A stretch of DNA of 64,000 bases. Origin: Paracyclopina nana (lineage: Eukaryota > Arthropoda > Copepoda > Cyclopoida > Cyclopettidae). Numbering within the stretch: position 1 is the first letter of the stretch; the number at the start of each line of letters is the position of its first letter. The stretch spans positions 5,704,001-5,768,000 of the forward strand of contig JAGUCH010000005.1 of assembly GCA_019096065.1 (NCBI GenBank), in the 5' to 3' direction. The notes under the pieces are model-generated. The model had not been told where the DNA came from. It searched no databases and saw nothing but the letters and a program-made list of their open reading frames with translations. This document shows, one piece after another, positions 1 through 22,200 of this stretch. Position numbers and translations under genes: made by a program.

Positions 1-3000
1 AGCCGGCTAGGTATACCCATCCTACAGAGCCGCAGCATAATCTGAGCTTGAGCGGAGACGCACTAGCTGATGGCAAAGTGGCACGGAACGCTAGCTTATA
101 GCTATCTTTTGTCAAGTTCTTACCTTTCGCAGCTTCGGTCGTCGTCGTAGCATCGTCTGTAGAAAGTCCGCGCCGCCGTTGAAGTCGCTGCTTTCTCTTT
201 TTCCGACGCCGCGCGAGTCGTCGCGTTTTGCGTGCATGTCTGATATGTCGGAGTCCACCTCTATGTAGTATTTAGTAGCTTCTTCCTTTTACCTTCAAGA
301 GCTTAGCAGGAGCGCGGCCGGTGCTGCAGCAGCAGCAGCAGCAGCCTCAGCCTCCACCAGGAGCGGCCGCAGTTCACCGGAGGCTTTTTCGTCGTGAGTA
401 GTGCACGAGGAGGCGAAATTCAATGTGCGACGACGAACGCGAGTCGGAGGCTCTTCTTCTGTACTAGCAACCAAGTTCTTCTCGAGTGTCCTCGTCTCGT
501 AGTGGTGCACGGACTACCTTGTCAGTCAATGAACAGCCACGTGCAACTCAAGACAATACTGAGCTGGCACCAACGCAAGGAAGAGGATACTGCTGCATAC
601 AGCTCCAAGATACATATACCACTCGTAATTCTCGAACGGTCGCCATAGGTACAGTTTTCTTTCTGCTTTCTCTCTCGTGCGCGCACATTATGATTCCATA
701 TCTTTTGCACCAGACCACGAAAGCACCGTAGTTTTTCATAGGCAGCCAGCCGCGCGGAAAATTCGAATTCAGCTTTTTTAAGGATATGCTATCCCCCGAT
801 CCTTTGATGTGCTGCAAATGCCGTGGGCATGCATTGCTGCATACAGCAGTGGCTGTGGTGGTACGTGGCACGAAGTTTTGAATACAGATTTGAGTCGGTG
901 ATTCCTGAAGCTTTGTAGGATTTGCCGGAAGGAATCGGAATCCATTGTAGGAATGGAATGAAAGCTATGCGCGAGCTCCTACTCTCATCTGATAGATAGA
1001 AGATCTCAAAGTTAATCTCCTTCATCAGGTTGATGCTAGTGTATGGTATAAATTAAGATTTATGCCTTGCATCGCAGCAGCAACAGCAGTAATGTCAGCA
1101 TAGTGCGCGGGGTTTTGGAAATCCTCCGCCTAATAAGGTATGCTGCATTTCAACTGGGCTTACAGCAAACAGGACATAATACGAACAGAGGGGGAAATAA
1201 TGAAGACTAAGCATGAAGAAAGTTGTGTCGTGCTCGCTGAGCTGAAGCCAGATAATTAGAATGTATTATTGCGCCACCTCGAATATATTTCCTATTTGGA
1301 TTTGTTCCCATATAATATTGGTACCCAACCAGAAAATGCTATGACCTCAAAATGACCCTCATGCAGCTTAAACTACATCTACATAGAGTTAATCTCATTT
1401 AACTGCCTTGCCACCTAAGTAAAATCAACCAAGGGCAAAATACCGATTTGACGTTTCACCTTTGAATTATTTTTCAATGGCAGCTACATTAACGCATCTT
1501 TAATATAACTTGTTCTGGTTGAGCATATCAAACGAAAAACCGATGTTTGGTTTCATGTTAGGTAGTTAGGTACTGCTAATGAGTTTTAACCTGATACAAT
1601 CATGTTCAGAAAACCTGGGAAAATTTCTGGTTGGGTGCAGCCGTGATGCGTGGAGATAGCTCGTGCATTTTGTCGGACACGCGTGTTGATCATTGTCGTC
1701 GTATCACACAATAGGTGGCCAGATTGACAATATAAGCTTTGTAGAGGAGTGACCCACCCTCGATCGTGTATGGTAGCATAGTTGCTAAACCAGGAGCCAG
1801 ATTAAAGTCAGGATAACATCTACAAAGTTAGTTTGCTGTGACAGATTGGTCGGCTTTCTCCTCTGACATTTTCCCTAGTGTTCACGTCCATGTAGCATAT
1901 AGAGTATACATAGAATTAGCTCTGCATCATTTTCCCTCTGTTCTTCCCATTGCGTTCGATTTTCTGTCTATTATTGAGGTTTAGATGCTCGCTGGCTGCT
2001 ACGAGAGGAGCTGAGTAGCTAAAACGGATGTTTGCGTGCAAAAAAGCTTTCTCTTGAATTACCCTTGCAAATGCTGCTACAGCGAGGGATATCTTACAGC
2101 GTATCTACGTATATCTAGAGTAGCATCATAAAATAGCACACCTTGGTCATGAAAGTGCAATTTCTCCGTTTACTAATGCAGACATATTGTAATCGCGAGC
2201 ACACACAAGACTCCTGGCTTTTTTATGGTTTCACCATGGCTGCAAGGCAGCAGCCCTATAAAACAGCTATATTTACAGATACACACACAGAGTAAAGAGA
2301 AGGGGGTAGAAAAAATTGTGGTCTTGAGTGAAAGCCATGCTACATATATTTGAAAGAACATTAGCCCATTAAATTAACTGGCCAAACAACCACGTGGGTG
2401 TTCACGTACTCCTTTCATAGTATAATTCAACCATGCCCGGCTGCAAATCCCCCAAGCACGCACCTAAACAATGACCAAAGTTGGGGCAACTGGATTAGCT
2501 GAAATTACTATCCGCGTACTTTGAAGAGACTATATGGGGAAAGTGGTTTTTTTGATCCCTCAATATATCCACTGCTAGCAGGGACAAATCTCACCAAATC
2601 CAGTCAAACTTGAATTTACCACGTTCTCCTACTCTCAACTTGATATTAATGTATGTAGGTTGCCTCGTTTTCGACAACAGCCTCTCAAAAGCTGTGCTTT
2701 GGTGGCTATTATTGGGCTCTCCTAGTAACAATGAGAGTGCTCTAGCATGAAATTACGCGCGCATGATCTATGCCATACATGCATCACCCCAGAAGCAAAA
2801 GAGTTTAACCCCAGAATGATTAGCTTTCTAAATTGCCCCTTTTTCCACATTTCATCAAATGGCCAGAAGCATTTTCGCCGTAATATTCCCACTTTTTCAA
2901 TTTGCATTCCTGTGTCTTTCCTCTGCTTTGCCATCGAAGTTACAAAGGGGCGGCAGTGGAAAGCCATTTTCAACTGTCTGAAGCGAGAGATGATGTCCAA

Positions 3001-4226
3001 TTTCCTCTTCCTCTCCTTGTGAAATCGTCAACTGCGGTGCAACAACTTTTCCCCCCAAAAAATTAGAAAGCAACTCCCTTGATTTTCTTTTGTGCAGAAC
3101 TTGAGCAACAGCAGCTAGCTGTCATATTAGACAATGTGGTTGATTCTTTTTCTTGCTTCCTCAGACCAAACCATAGCAGCATTGGGAGGAAAAGCAAGAG
3201 TTGCTTCTTCTGATGTTGTTGTTTTTGCTTTCTCTTTTTTCTCTTGAAACAACCGGTGAACGGAAAAGAAACTTGTTGTCGAATTTGTAATCCTGTCTTC
3301 CTCCAGGGGGAGAGGAAATGATCGACTTATATATTGCGAGCTACTGCTGATCCTCAACAGAGGAGAAAAACTTTCTTCAGCTTCCAGCTTGTTGTAGGTA
3401 AAGCTCACGTTGTTGGGTCCCTTGGGACAGGAGCCATTAGAAAGCCATCCCTCAAAACGGGGCAATCTTGACCCCATCTACAAATGGAGCAGCAACTAGG
3501 TATTTTAATCACCTATGCTTGCTGCTAATACACATAGTAGATGACAGTTTGCGAGAAAGCATGGCATTGTTTTTGCACTTCAAAATGAACTCGCTAGTTC
3601 TTACGTTCTCAGCAAGCTATAATAGCTCCAAGCTTCCTTTTTGCCAAACTTGTGCCTCTTTCTCTCTAGGTAAGCATCAGCAGCAAGGTAAACTTGCTGC
3701 TTTCAAAGCCATTGTAGAGCTTGCAAGAGAGAGAGAGAGTTTCCTTTGGGCTGCTACTTCTGCATCTGGCTTTCAGGCTTGCAATGAATAATTGAAAAGC
3801 TGATCCTTCCCTGCTTCAGCTATTACTCTCTGTGCTTCTTTTGCACATGGTCAGGCTCTCCAAAATGCACAATTCATGCCCCTAACAAGCAAGTGTACGT
3901 ACTAGTAGAATTAATGCAAATGTCACTCACGCGTTGTAAACTTATCTCTCACCAATTAATGCTAGGTGCATAGTTTTGCGTCTAAAAAACCTAATCGTGC
4001 ATTTAGCACTTACATAAGGATACTGAGTGCTACTACTTCAGTGGGCAACTAACTAAATTGAGGTGATTGAGGCTTGCAAAATGAGCTAGGTAGATGCGCT
4101 ACTATACTGCGCAGACTTTTGTATGGCAAAATTGCCCAAATTGGCAATTTGCCATCTGTGTACTGCATATATGTAATCCCTGTGTTTTTTCGACTCAATG
4201 ATTCATGTTGCTTTGTTTTGTTGCAG
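1..4226. other. 5' flank and upstream introns of the mub gene
   Basis: I see no convincing protein-coding gene here. Positions about 120-650 are CpG-rich and contain a short GCA triplet run (326-345), which would suit a promoter and first non-coding exon of the downstream PCBP/mub gene, but no transcription start can be fixed. The rest is AT-rich intron-like sequence with scattered open frames below 120 codons that have no recognisable domain. Promoter assignment is inference from position and composition only. Confidence 0.35.
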
Positions 4227-4281
4227 GCTTGAGTCCAAGTGCCTGTCTACCACCACCACCTCCATTATACCCCACCCTTAC
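4227..4281 (+). other. Candidate 5' UTR exon of mub
   Basis: A polypyrimidine-TTGCAG acceptor ends at 4226 and a strong donor (GTAAGT) starts at 4282, bounding a 55-bp exon without an ATG. A second acceptor (CATCCAG) ends at 4367 and leads into the exon that carries the start codon at 4413. This would make 4227-4281 and 4368-4412 untranslated exon sequence of the PCBP/mub gene. It is supported only by splice-site quality and position. Confidence 0.4.
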
Positions 4282-4412
4282 GTAAGTAGCTGGATATCCT
4301 AACCTAACCTCCCTGATATCCTGTCAACCACGTACCTCCCTATCTCGTCTTCTTGCTTCTCATCCAGCAGTATATAGAATTTACCCTATATACCCTACCA
4401 AATACAGAAACC

Positions 4413-13371
<8,959 letters not shown>

Positions 13372-14293
13372 AATGAGATCTGCCTAGATCGAGGTAATGA
13401 TCACCGAATCTCTAAGCTACTTTAACTAACACAATATATACTGTTGTTGAATGGAGGTGGCTGCACCTGAAATAAGAAAGCACCGCACCTTCTTTTGTTA
13501 CACACCTCCCTGCTTTTTCTCTACCATCTCTTCAACTATGCTCCTTATTAGATTTGTAGTAGTACGTATGCCTGCATGTAATTATGCACCACCATGTTTT
13601 GTGAGTGTCGTTTGTTTCCATTTTGATTCCATAAGTACCAAAAAAAACCACCTTCCCCTGCTCGAGCTAGCTTTTAACAAGACATTAAAACTACACACAT
13701 ATCAACCATTTAGGCTTCCCTCGGGATTTTGAGTAAAATGCGACCTAGCTTTCTTTGCCAGGAAAAAAAACAGTGGCATATTTAACTGCATTATCATGTG
13801 GCAGCTAGGAAGTGAAGTGGCATATTTACCAAATCTCCCGAGGTTTATGATGATGTTCCCCCATCTATTCCACCATCACCACATTTTCCCCTTGTTTTTT
13901 CCCCTTGAAATTTTGAGGTCAATTTCATGCTCTCATACTTGGCTTAATCTTTGATCTTGAGAGCGATGAAATTGAAGCTCACTTTTGAAGTACATATTCT
14001 GTACAAGGTGCGCATTAAGCTTCTTCTTTGCATTATTGGCAAGACTCTCTGTTGTAGTCTTTTCTACATCAAGCCTTTTATTTATCCAGCGAGATGGCGC
14101 CACAGTCACTCGGCCGGGGCAGTGCGGCCGCACGGCTGGGTGGGCCGTTCCTGCCCGCTCGGCTTCCAAACAGTGCTGCCATCTCTGCGGAGAAATATGA
14201 ACTACAAGGCTGATATTACATGCTACATTTGCTTGTCGTATTATTTTGATGCTTCCCCCGTACAAAATTCATTTTCTCTCTTTTTCCTTGCAG

Positions 14294-14381
14294 AATTTCG
14301 ATGGAGACGGCGGCCATGGGCGGCATGGCGGGATTTCAGTATATTGCCCCAAACCATATCATTAAGACTCAACTGAATTGA
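14294..14381 (+). CDS. mub: Candidate alternative last coding exon of mub
   Basis: A good acceptor (TTTTTCCTTGCAG) ends at 14293. Joined in place of the exon at 12840, in the same phase (two bases carried from 11951), it encodes a short tail beginning RISMETAAMGG and ending IKTQLN, with a stop at 14379-14381. The regular last exon begins SMELHK at the same phase, so the two would be mutually exclusive 3' ends. There is no transcript evidence. It could also be a chance open frame. Confidence 0.35.
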
Positions 14382-16292
14382 TCTTTATGGCTACGAAAAA
14401 ACGACGCGACACCAGTGTGTACAGTACTACAATGTGGCAATACTACATATCAAGAGTCTCGTAATAATACTACCAAAATGATGTGCCAAGAAGAATGAAC
14501 GCGCGACTTCAGCCTAGAACTACTCCATATTAGTATATACACAAAAATCATATACACTACTACTTTGTTGCGCTGCCATGCATATGCTACTACATTTGTT
14601 CTTTATCGAGTTGTAGCTGACCACCAACCGAAATTGTGTTGAATAATTTTTTTGCCAACTTTGTTGTTATCATACAGTTTTAAGGTAATCTTCTTCGAAG
14701 GAAAAAGCCATGCCAAAGAACTTGCCTTTGGATGGAGTCTAGAATTGCCAGATTGATAATCATGCTCAGATGATCTGTGTAGAGTATAACTCCCTTTTTA
14801 CAAGATGAGCTAGCTCCGCCTCCTCGTTTTTACGTTGAATCCATATTGCACTGCAAAACATGCCTAAGCTTACTTTTTCCTAGCTGATTATTCATGTGTG
14901 ATGATTCAATCTGATGCGAATGCTGTCAATGTTGTTTTCTCCGTCTAAATTTCCTCAATTATCTTCCTTCGCTCTTCGTGTACTATTTTAAAAACCTCCT
15001 GGAACAGAAGGGGAAGATTATGAAAGCTCTCCTAATATTAGAATCTATTGTTGTTTCTCTCTAAAACTCACTGTGTTGCTGGAAATGGGCACCAATACAT
15101 ACAACTTATAATACTCTTAAAAAATGCTGGATTTGGCAGAAGACAAGCTACTCTCTAGCTCCTCCCTTGTAGCTTTTCTCGCAAGCAAAAAGTATTTTAG
15201 AAAATTTGGTCGTAATCTAATTTTCACGGAAAGCCTTTCAATGATGTGCTTCACATACATACATAGCTGATGGGAAGGAAAAGAAAAGTTTTTACTATTC
15301 GTACTGCTACTTAAATGTCTGCTGCACACGCCTAAACTCGATTTTCTGCACATAATAATAGAGTACACACACACATTCACTCGAAACTACGAAAATTCGC
15401 ACCCCTTAGCTCCAAAGAGAATTGAAGAGAAATCATCATAAAAGATCCAGGACCAGTCACTGTGTACCAGCAGGAAGCAAAAAAAACCGAAGATGGGCGA
15501 AAAAAGAAAGACAAGAACAGAACATATCAAATTTGTACATTCAGAGTGCCAATTCATACTACTGCTACAATTACCAGGTTATTTTACCAAGTGTATGGAA
15601 AAAGATAGCTCAGTGTAAGCATATAGAAAATTGATTAGGAGATGAAAAATTGAAGAAAATTAATTGTTGTATATCTACTACTACTACTACTACGGATTGC
15701 ACTGCATATACAATATTATTGCTATGATGTACTACTTATATTATAGGCGAGTAATATCATTATTATGTCAACTATTACTATAAAAATATCATCATATCGG
15801 TGACCGCGAGTGAAGGCCTTAATTTCTTCTCATTGATTGTCAATTTGTGCAAGTCAAAATTCCTCAGCTGATGCTTTATGATTAAAATGATGAAAGCTGT
15901 CGTCGAGATCATTGCTGAGGAGGATGAAAATGCTGCAACAAATAATACATATACATTCGTATATCTCATCAATTATTATATTATCATTTCTAGCCGGAAG
16001 GGAATCAAAGGTAGCCAAGTTCTTTGTACTTGACATATAACAAAAGAAGCGTACGATCGAATAGTAATAAAAACTTGTTCAAGATAAAGCTATCTCTTTA
16101 AATGCCAACATCCTCTTCTTCTTCTTCAACCTCGTCTCTCAAGGTAGCATAAGGATGATGAATCACCAGTGGAAGTGACTGATGCTGTTGCGCCTCCTCC
16201 GGGGGTCGAGAGGCCGTGGAGGCCGCTGACAGCCTCGGTGGCCTCCGCGTGGCCGCCATCTGGATCGGATTGGAGACGCTTATTCCCCAGCG
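14382..16292. other. Convergent intergenic region between mub and the Kelch gene
   Basis: AT-rich DNA with short triplet runs, holding the probable 3' UTRs of the two convergent genes. The GC-richer stretch about 16126-16290 just beyond the Kelch stop has an open - strand frame (Gly/Ser/Thr-rich) overlapping the Kelch C-terminus in another phase. I treat that as 3' UTR. Confidence 0.5.
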
Positions 16293-19200
16293 TCAAGACT
16301 TCTCCTCGCCTCCAGCTGATCCACTTTCCAGCTTGACAGTTAGGCCAACGCACGACAGCCACGACCTCGAGCTGCTCATTTCACCCACGACCTCCCATTT
16401 GTCCAGTGTGGGGTCGTAGCATTCGATGGTGTCATGGTAGTGATCCCAACCCTCCTCACCTCCAAGCACGTAGATTTTGCCACCGAGCACTGCCACTCCA
16501 GGCCTGTAACGTCTCTCAGTCATGGGGCTGACAAAGGTCCAAATGTTCTTCTGGATGTCGTATCGTTCCACCTTGTTTGTGTTTTCTGTCGAGGCATGCC
16601 ATCCACCTAGATCAAAGACCCAACACTTATGATCTACTTTCTCATACAACAGGTAGGCAACAATATAATAGTTTTGCGGTAAAAATCCGCAAGATGGAGC
16701 TGCGATTTGCCTTTGGGGAAATTTCGGAGGGTTTCTATCTATTTCCACCATTTGATCATCAAAAATGCCAAAAATAAAAATAGCTAAAATTTCCACTTCT
16801 GGCATCCTTTAGTTCTAAGTGATGCATCACTTTAACTAAATGTCTTGATACTACAGATACAATGTAATGATTTTTGTGCTGAATATACCATTAAAGTCCT
16901 TATGCATAATTAATGTGCATGCTTTTCAATCAGAAAACTGTTCAATTTTGTGCCGCAACCATCAGCTTGAATGTCACCTAAATAGTATATCAGTAATTGC
17001 TATAAGAGCTGATTTTGAAATTTATCATGCTAGATGGCGCCACTGTAAGGTAGTACTGCTGTTTACGCATGACGCTTTGACGGAAAAGTGTGAAAAAAAT
17101 ATTTTAAGGTTACGCACTCCAATGCTGCTAAAAGTTGCCAGTATTTTCATAAAACAGCCCAAATCACTAATTACGTGATGAAAAAAGTTTTTATCTGGTA
17201 GCGCCATAAAAGCCAACATTATTTAACTCTGCTCTGATTGGTCTAAAAAAAGGCGGAAAATTTCAAATTACATTGCAATTGAAGAACTTCAGCATTTTCC
17301 CGCTATTTTCTGCTGATTGGCCTGATTTTTTTAAACTAAGTAGCATGAAATGTAATAGGGATCAAATATTATTTATCGAATTTTTGAGAAATCATATGGG
17401 AAGGCCAATTTTTTGGCAAATTTCGAATTGCTATTTAGCTGCCTCTGTAGTGAACATACTACACGGCTTTTCACGCTAGGGTGCGCTGACTGTACTACGT
17501 AACAGACGCCATCGTTTCTTATAGGTTCCAACACATCTTTTTCACCATTTGTTCGCCAATAAAACCAAAAGAAACCACGTATGGCTTTTCTAGTTTTTAC
17601 CCACTCTCAACAGTGCAGTGGCGCCATCTGAAGTGTCTAAGTGGCAAAACGCATGAGCTAAATATCATACACGAGGCATTTTAAATCACTAAACTTTGCA
17701 AATTTGCTACAACACAGTGCAAAGTACTTTGCGGAAATACACGTATTGAGCAAATGTAATACTGTTACGAGTCACCCAGGTGCATTCTTAGCTTGACACA
17801 CAACAAAAGAAGTAGTAGTTGAAGTGGTGTCAGAGACGAGTCATAATAATAGTTCCCTACCCCCTCAGCAAAAGTTAGACCCCAAGAAAAATCCCTGAGA
17901 GGTCGGGAAAAATTTGAGAACCGAGCAACTATTTTTCATCCGAGCGCAGCGAGGAAATGAAAAATGTGCAAGGTTCTCAAATTTTTCCCGGCCGATCAGG
18001 GATTTTTCGCGGGGTCTAACTTTTGCTGAGGGTGGTAGGGATTCATTTTTCTCTAACAGTAACCAAAAATCCCAGGTTTGTTGAAATTCCAAGACAAGCT
18101 CTACCTACTATTTCGATCCATCATACTTTGATCCCAGTAGCGACTAGAGAATCTCAGCTGAGTCACTGACAACAAATTGACGCCATTATTGATTACGCTG
18201 CAAGTAGAGGTGTATCGGGCCAAGAAATGTCGGGCTCGGGTCGGGCTCGGGCTTTCAAAAAATTACTCGGGTCGGGTCGGGCCGGGCCTGAACTTTTTTT
18301 TCAGGCTTCGGGCTTTTTCGGACCAGTCAAAAAATGTTACGGGCTTTTCGGGCCGAGACAAAATCTACAATTTTTCAGGAAAAATCTGAATAAAAATCAC
18401 TTTATTGTTATGAAATTCTCATCAATTACTGAAGGTTATGCAAATGAAGGGATACTTAACAATCAAACTCAATATTAAAGCTCACAATCTGGAGCAATTG
18501 TTTTTCTGAAGTTTTGAATTTTTAAAGAATGTCATTCGGGCCACTTCGGGCTTTTTGAAAATGACTTCGGGCTTTTTCGGGCTTTCTGTAAATCGGCCCG
18601 AGTCGGGCTCGGGCTGGGGTCTTATTTAGCTCGGGCCAGAAATTGGTATCGGGCTTTCGGGCTCGGGCCTGAGCCCGATACACCTCTAGCTGCAAGTCTT
18701 ACAAAACTTTAGCTGCAAATTGAGGCTGTTCAAGACCAAGATGGTAATTTGAGGCTCCCGCTCCCGGCAGCGTCCCCCGCACCTAGCAGCGTCCCCCGCA
18801 CCTAGCAGCGTCCCCCGCACCTAGCAGCGTCCCCCGCACCTAGCAGCGTCCCCCGCACCTAGCAGCGTCTCCCCCACCCGGCAGCATCTCCCCCACCTCG
18901 CAGAGTCTCTCGGAACGGGCAGCGTCTCCACACCCGGCAGCATCTCCCGATCTCCCGCACCCGGCTGCGTCTCCACGCACCCGGCAGCGTCTCCACACCC
19001 GCGGCAGCCTCTCTCGCACCCGGCAGCGTCTCTCCACCCGGCAGCGTCCCCCGCACCTAGCAGCATCTCCCCCACCCGGCAGCGTCTCCCCCACCCGGCA
19101 GCATCTCCCCCACCTCGCAGAGTCTCTCGGAACGGGCAGCGTCTCCACACCCGGCAGCATCTCCCGATCTCCCGCACCCGGCAGCGTCTCCATTCACCCG

Positions 19201-22200
19201 GCAGCGTCTCCACACCCGCGGCAGCCTCTCTCGCACCCAGCAGCGTCTCTCCACCTGGCAGCGGCAGCGTCTCCCGCACTCGGCAGCGTCTCCCGCATAT
19301 TGTGGCTGCTCAATACTGAATTGTGTGGGAAAAAAATTCGCCTGGTGATTTTTTTTCCCGGGAAAAAAATTCCCCTAGTTAATTTTTTTCCCAATGTGTT
19401 TGTTTACATTTCGTTTTTCCCTATTATATGCTAGTCTTCGTAGAGAAATAAACTGAGAACTATTTGGAAATTGAAACCTAACCAGGGATTTTCGGTTACC
19501 GGTAGAGAAAATTCCATGTTGTTAATACCTATGACGTAGATGTATTTTCCCAAGAGACAGGCAGCTGATCCACTCCTAGGTATCAGCATTCCAGCCACTT
19601 CAGTCCATTCACCAGTTTTGGAGTCGAACTTTTGCACGAGCTCGATGCCATCGCCATCTTCCAAAATGGCTCCTCCGCTTACATAGAGACAGCCTACAAT
19701 GTATATGGTATTTTTTGCTTCTTCAATGTAGTGTTGTTCCATATGTGAGTGACATTATTACAAATTCCACAAATAACTGGGCACGCGAAGGGGAAAAAAG
19801 GATATTTTATAGCGAACGAACCTTCGTGAGCTACAACCGCTGGTGATGTCACTGCCATTTTCAAGCTGGCCACTGTGGACCAAGCATTGGAATCCGGATC
19901 GTAGCGTTCCACCGAGTCCAACCTGGATGAGCCTTCCCAGCCGCCAACTGCATAGACAAAGCCATCCAGCATTGCCAAGCCTGTCAGAAAAATTATTTTA
20001 CATCTTCAGATTAGTTGCATTGGATGTAAGCTCACCTAGCTCAGATCTTGGAGTCTGCATTGGAGCCATTTCCTGCCAGACATCGAGCACCGGATCATAC
20101 CTCCAAAAGGCTTGTGAGGCACTCCCATCCGGATACTCCCCACCGGACATGTACATTTTATTTTGCCCACTCACCACCAAACCATGCTTGCTGAGACAAG
20201 AAAATGCAAAATAAGATTAGCTCAATTTGAGAGACAAAAAAAAGGAACAAGGCTTTTCTCTAAAGTAGTTTTTAATTTGATTCTCCTTTTGTAGATGTAG
20301 CAAATGTAGTGAGATAGCTGACAGCCTCGAAAAAGAGCCTTTTTTGAAAATGAAAAAAAGAAGCATCACAAACAGAAAAGCAAGGATTAATGCCATTTAA
20401 AAAGTAATCCAATCTTCTCCAAAACTTTTTGGTTACCTGACTGCAAAGGGCAGGCATGCCAATTGCTTCCAAATGTTGGTGCAGGGATCCCAGTACTCGA
20501 CAGATCGCAAAACCACTTTGTCATCCTCACCTCCCACTGAGACAATAACATGTGCAGTGCCAGCATTGCGTCGTGGAGTGAATCTGGCGGAATGCTCAAA
20601 ATTCGGCCTCCGATCTGGCAAGAGGTGGAAGAGCTTGGCCTCTTCCACAATCTGCAGAGCTTCCGGAGAACTGCTCACGACAGGATTTTTTTCGACCCAG
20701 TCATGAAGAAAATAGGGCGACACAAGAGGCAATCTAACGTGGGCCAGCACTACGTGCAGACGAGATTTGCGACTGGAAAGAAGAAACTTGTGATATGATA
20801 CATGTAGAACTTTTTTGTGCTCAACTTGAGTGCTTGCCTTGTCATATCATATATGGTATGCTATGTAGTGACGTTATTAAATTTTTAGGCTGAAAGCACT
20901 TAAAGAGCTGCTTTCATTTTGCACTTGGAAAAGCTAATGGAATAAAGGTGGCATTCAAGCTGATGGCCGCGCAGTCAAACAGTTTTCATATTGGAGAGTG
21001 AGCGTGTAAATTATGCAAAAGGATATCCTTGGAATTTCTAGTGGAAAAATCATGGCATGGCCTTTATCAAGAGATTTCGTTTAGGTGGATTTTCACTCCT
21101 ACTTTTAAAAATGTAGATATTGTGGATGTGATTTGCATTTTTTGGCTTTTTTTTCGAGTCGAATGGCGAATATAGATTGATACCCTCTGCAATTTATCCA
21201 ATTAATAACCACAGCTCCATCTTGCGGAATTGGACTGTGCGCGTAATTTATTGCAGCCTGTAAAAGTATCTAGCTCTTTAAAGTCTAGCTGAGGCATTAA
21301 TTTATTGAACAGTAGAGGTGGACAAAAAATAAAAGTTGATTTTTTTTTTTCGCAAATGATGTTTTTGGGCTTTTTTATGCTCGTAAATAGCCGATTGGCA
21401 AATCCATCTTTCGGATTACTTTGCTTAATACCTGCTATCGGACTCGGCCCACTTGATGATGGCATTGAAGACATCCTCCTCTTTGGCCACTTCCAGCTCG
21501 TCACTGGAAATGAGATCAACTAGTTGAGCCTCCGGAATGGCCTCGAATTCGTCTCCGGAAATAAGATCATTAAAGTGCTTCAGGGCGAAAGCACGTGCTT
21601 TTTGCAGCAACTCCGTGCAACTGTGAGCCTCAGCAAAGCTCTGAATGCCAAGGCAATTGGACTCGTCCATATGCCGATCCAGGAACTGACAACAGGCATC
21701 GCGGATGGGCAGCATTTCCAAAAGGTTGGCCGCTGAGAGCAAGTTCTGCACGTTCTCCTTCGAAATCACGATCTCCGAGGAGTAGGTGTAGTCCAAAAGC
21801 TGCTTGATGATGTTGGCATCCACTCCATTGATGGGGACTTTGGCTAACGAGGCCTCGGCCAAGTTGCAGGTGAACATGGCCTTGAAGTAGGAGCTGGCTG
21901 CTGACAATACTGATTTGTGCACAGGGAATTCCTGGCCATCTACGACGATGACCACATCACAAAAGGTGCCCTCGTGGCGAAGGCGATTTAACCCGTCCAA
22001 AACCTGAAAATTGTAGTACATGCAACCTAGATCCGGAATCTTGAGGAATAAGACTACAAACTGAATGACAATCAAGGTATCTTGATATTCTGTGTGAGAC
22101 AAATTTAAATATAACGTCAAGTGCCAAAGTTCCATATTATGGCCATTTTGACAAAATACATTAAGAAATAGACCTAAATGATAGGGCTATTAAGCATAGA

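Noticed and set aside
16126-16362. Alternative C-terminal frame of the Kelch gene
   Set aside because: It overlaps the last blade in another phase; the chosen frame carries the Kelch signature up to its stop, so this is more likely 3' UTR.
18821-19394. Open frames up to 152 codons on the - strand
   Set aside because: They lie wholly in the GC-rich minisatellite and have periodic Arg/Gly/Cys composition.
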